From Zelonia costaricensis (lineage: Eukaryota > Euglenozoa > Kinetoplastea > Trypanosomatida > Trypanosomatidae): a stretch of DNA of 28,575 bases. Where the stretch lies: assembly GCA_030849075.1 (NCBI GenBank), contig JASAOO010003204.1:1-28575 (forward strand). The letters are read 5' to 3'. Every line of letters begins with the position of its first letter. Positions within the stretch are counted from its first letter, which is position 1. Positions 27,501 to 28,575 of the stretch are shown piece after piece. Under the pieces are notes generated by a model. The model ran no database searches. It had not been told where the DNA came from and saw only the letters and a list, made by a program, of their open reading frames with translations. Made by a program: the position numbers and the translations under genes.

Positions 27501-28575
27501 GATGACAATGTGCTTGTTGTCGCGGTGCATCTCCGCCGTCATGGTCGGCCCCTCGGCCGACTTCTCACCCGCCGCTGCACTGCCGTCTGCCGCCGCGGCC
27601 GCACCGGCGCCGCTGTCAAAGACGGTCGAAGAAGCGGCCGTTGTGTTGGTGCCCGCGTCCGAGGCCTTGCGGAGGTCCTCCGCGTCGGCTGCCGCGGCCT
27701 CGGCGTCGGCGGGGTACTTCGTCTTCGGGCTCAGCACCGTCACCGGCGACGCCGTCGGCGGCGAGCTTTGCCCGTCCGTGTCAATGGAAATGACAGGGGC
27801 GAGAGGGGCCGGCGCCGGTGGGATGTTCACAAGCCGCCGGCGGTGATGGGTTGTTGTGGTGTGCGGCTGCGCGGCGGTGCCGGCCGCCGCGACGGCACCG
27901 TTTTCGCTGGCGGCCGCCGCGGCGGGTACGCGTTGCGGGGTGCGGTTTGGGTTGCGCTGGATCGGCATGGCGTTGGCGTAGAGCGACGAGTGGCTGATCA
28001 CCGAACTCGACTGCGGGGCCACCACAACCTTCCGCTGCTGCTGCTGCTGCGGGGAGGCGTCGCGCCCGGGCTGCACGCGGCGCGGAGGGGCGTCTGGAAT
28101 CGAGACGCTCGTGGCGGTCGCGCCCAGCGAGGTGGTCTCCGGCATCGGGTCGATGAATCGCGTGCGGCGCTGCCCGGGGGCGCGCCCGTTCCGCACTGCG
28201 CCGCCGGAGGTGGCCGCCGCCGTCGACTCCGGCACGAGCACGCGGCGCGACGACTTGGCCCGCTCCCGCTGCGCGGCCGCCGCGATTGGGGAGGCGTAGC
28301 GCGCCTGTGGCTGGGCAGAGACGCTACGGCCGGCGCCGTTGCTGCCCTCTGCGGGTGCGCGGCGGGACGCCTGTGAGGGGCGGCCCCGCAGCCCCTTTGC
28401 GGGCGGAGCGGACTTCAGGGCGGCGTTGGCGCTCGACGTCGCCGCTGCGGCTGTGCCGCTGCTGCTCTGTGGCGGCAGCTCCTGCTGCGCGGCCGCCGCT
28501 GCGGCTGTGGAGTGGCGCGGTGTGTTCCCGTCAGCCTGGTACGGCGTGTGGATCTGCACGTGCAGCTGCGCGCGG
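24573..28575 (-). CDS. TTLL6-like tubulin polyglutamylase (tubulin-tyrosine-ligase family), 5'-partial
   Basis: At least 1,330 codons are open to the right edge, so the true start lies outside the window. The first start-like codon inside (28559) is only a GTG and is not credible in a trypanosomatid. Counted from there, a TTL/ATP-grasp domain spans about residues 430-745: KFNLCWSDT (~431), FIMKPNSGCQGRGI (ATP-binding, ~520), EGKKFDLRVYVLLTS (~565), KHLTNYAVNKKS (~610), CFEVLGFDILID (~700) and KPWLMEVNHTPSF (Glu/Asn metal ligands, ~715). The CQGRGI and LTNYAVNK elements match glutamylases of the TTLL4/6/9/11/13 group more than tyrosine ligase itself. A charged segment after the core (EKDRQRERDEFARR) could be the basic tubulin-binding extension. 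Long Ala/Ser/Pro/Gln-rich, probably disordered arms flank the domain, with a His run (~1272) and an acidic end (DEDDEDYNLTE). By family it adds glutamates to tubulin tails of axonemal or subpellicular microtubules. Confidence 0.92.
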   Translation of the reverse strand, partial: RAQLHVQIHTPYQADGNTPRHSTAAAAAAQQELPPQSSSGTAAAATSSANAALKSAPPAKGLRGRPSQASRRAPAEGSNGAGRSVSAQPQARYASPIAAAAQRERAKSSRRVLVPESTAAATSGGAVRNGRAPGQRRTRFIDPMPETTSLGATATSVSIPDAPPRRVQPGRDASPQQQQQRKVVVAPQSSSVISHSSLYANAMPIQRNPNRTPQRVPAAAAASENGAVAAAGTAAQPHTTTTHHRRRLVNIPPAPAPLAPVISIDTDGQSSPPTASPVTVLSPKTKYPADAEAAAADAEDLRKASDAGTNTTAASSTVFDSGAGAAAAADGSAAAGEKSAEGPTMTAEMHRDNKHIVISRPTANPRSIRMSDLARPSEAYKLTLHPAHQRSALARRSRQPRKVLNVFLTKYPLIRKLADELGFEMETSEDELNEYKFNLCWSDTVLSLMRLVRLSNWQRTNHFPSMYLLCRKGHLGTTLGKLRRKLPSHFAYYPRTWSMRSERMQFAHYMTAVRQRRILKYFIMKPNSGCQGRGIIVARDPLTALDDHTLDNYIVQEYVHRPLLLEGKKFDLRVYVLLTSIRHPSIFIFNEGLVRICTEAYETPNEENIKQACKHLTNYAVNKKSADYVFNTDVEHMDVGNKRNFRFLNRWLTESGYSPDSFWEEVGFIIVKTILAAQPTIARVYDSCFPTGFNDGYCCFEVLGFDILIDNRMKPWLMEVNHTPSFATETPLDFDIKSKLISEVWSIIDCKAADYEKDRQRERDEFARRNMPPWASKHPVYGSQFNKNGTTSSTVPPSRRGNGAGAAAPADDGGDSSPDGTSSPNLNGDDAEEVPAYVLARRKHEDSKLQNFKRVYPTPNTEMQVVYDTIQNLATIESANSRLYYNSTVAAPSPLMATSTFSSPMPMVRASAVLPSRARPPSLGPVLTTSRTPGGAAVTGSPNTIVSQRSAAMAPTTPVVDTAPATIHVASVPSFTNPLSTLQNNNGTTSNASPPLASPAPSGSRDEHPSPPAGTAGSSVLKPMEKDALQRPRRRSSDARGSNATGTAAATVSDTSARSTASSTDSPSESANTATAATSPSAGAAAASRPPQPLRVHTPRVSSAHGNGSHRAPPNATPRSPPPQQPQQQDAADGVKGPRVAEVHRRVTSRPTTTVAASTATTVPATEPAKDIADMVASHNSTPVHADKGEAARNSRSLSAVQEPSATTPIHMARPAHITKSPLSATNGSHGSSRARGGSHDLHTAQPIKRKSGSLNGAIGDEADGHRSGSHGGHHHHHARQSSQDREGRSMLTHPEPTEEELARLATLQAMLDYEAAADPQPDEDDEDYNLTE

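Noticed and set aside
26667..28376. Plus-strand open frame of about 569 codons opposite the TTLL gene
   Set aside because: Antisense shadow of the conserved catalytic domain; Arg/Val/Gly-biased composition and no domain.

Overview
The window looks like nuclear DNA of a trypanosomatid, most likely a Leishmania-type (Leishmaniinae) kinetoplastid. The reasons are: very GC-rich coding DNA; long intronless genes, all on one strand; intergenic spacers packed with CA/TG microsatellites and homopolymer runs; polypyrimidine tracts followed by AG just upstream of several start codons, as expected for spliced-leader trans-splicing; and the gene families present. No bacterial features, tRNAs, rRNAs or CRISPR arrays are visible. 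The species cannot be fixed from the sequence alone.

All eight credible genes lie on the minus strand, so the window sits inside one polycistronic unit read from right (28575) to left (1), with no strand switch. In transcription order they are: (1) a TTLL6-like tubulin polyglutamylase, 24573 to beyond 28575, with its 5' end outside the window; (2) a 3.9-kb gene-free tract, 20715-24572; (3) BOP1/Erb1, 18234-20714, a ribosome-biogenesis factor; (4) an RCC1-repeat protein, 14641-16821; (5) a conserved-looking protein with a mitochondrial-type N-terminus and repeated Tyr-Gly/Pro-x-x-Phe units, 11448-13703; (6) a leucine-rich-repeat plus coiled-coil protein, 8810-10684; (7) an ATP-dependent DNA ligase-like protein with a probable mitochondrial presequence, 5779-8037; (8) a protein I do not recognise, 3397-5238; (9) a Pumilio-repeat, NOP9-like protein, 500-2749.

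The genes do not form a functional operon. Trypanosomatid units group unrelated genes and regulate mostly after transcription. Two members (BOP1 and the Pumilio protein) point to ribosome assembly in the nucleolus, two (the ligase and the repeat protein) to the mitochondrion/kinetoplast, and one (TTLL) to the microtubule cytoskeleton and flagellum. Spacers of 0.5-1.4 kb hold the 3' and 5' UTRs.

Two single unknown bases (2867 and 23051) each sit exactly between near-identical direct repeats (about 40 bp and about 372/388 bp). This looks like unmerged contig ends in the assembly rather than biology, though a true tandem duplication is possible. The items most worth following up are the ligase with its large insertions, the repeat-containing mitochondrial protein, and the long spacer upstream of BOP1. 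I saw no clearly new multi-gene system.
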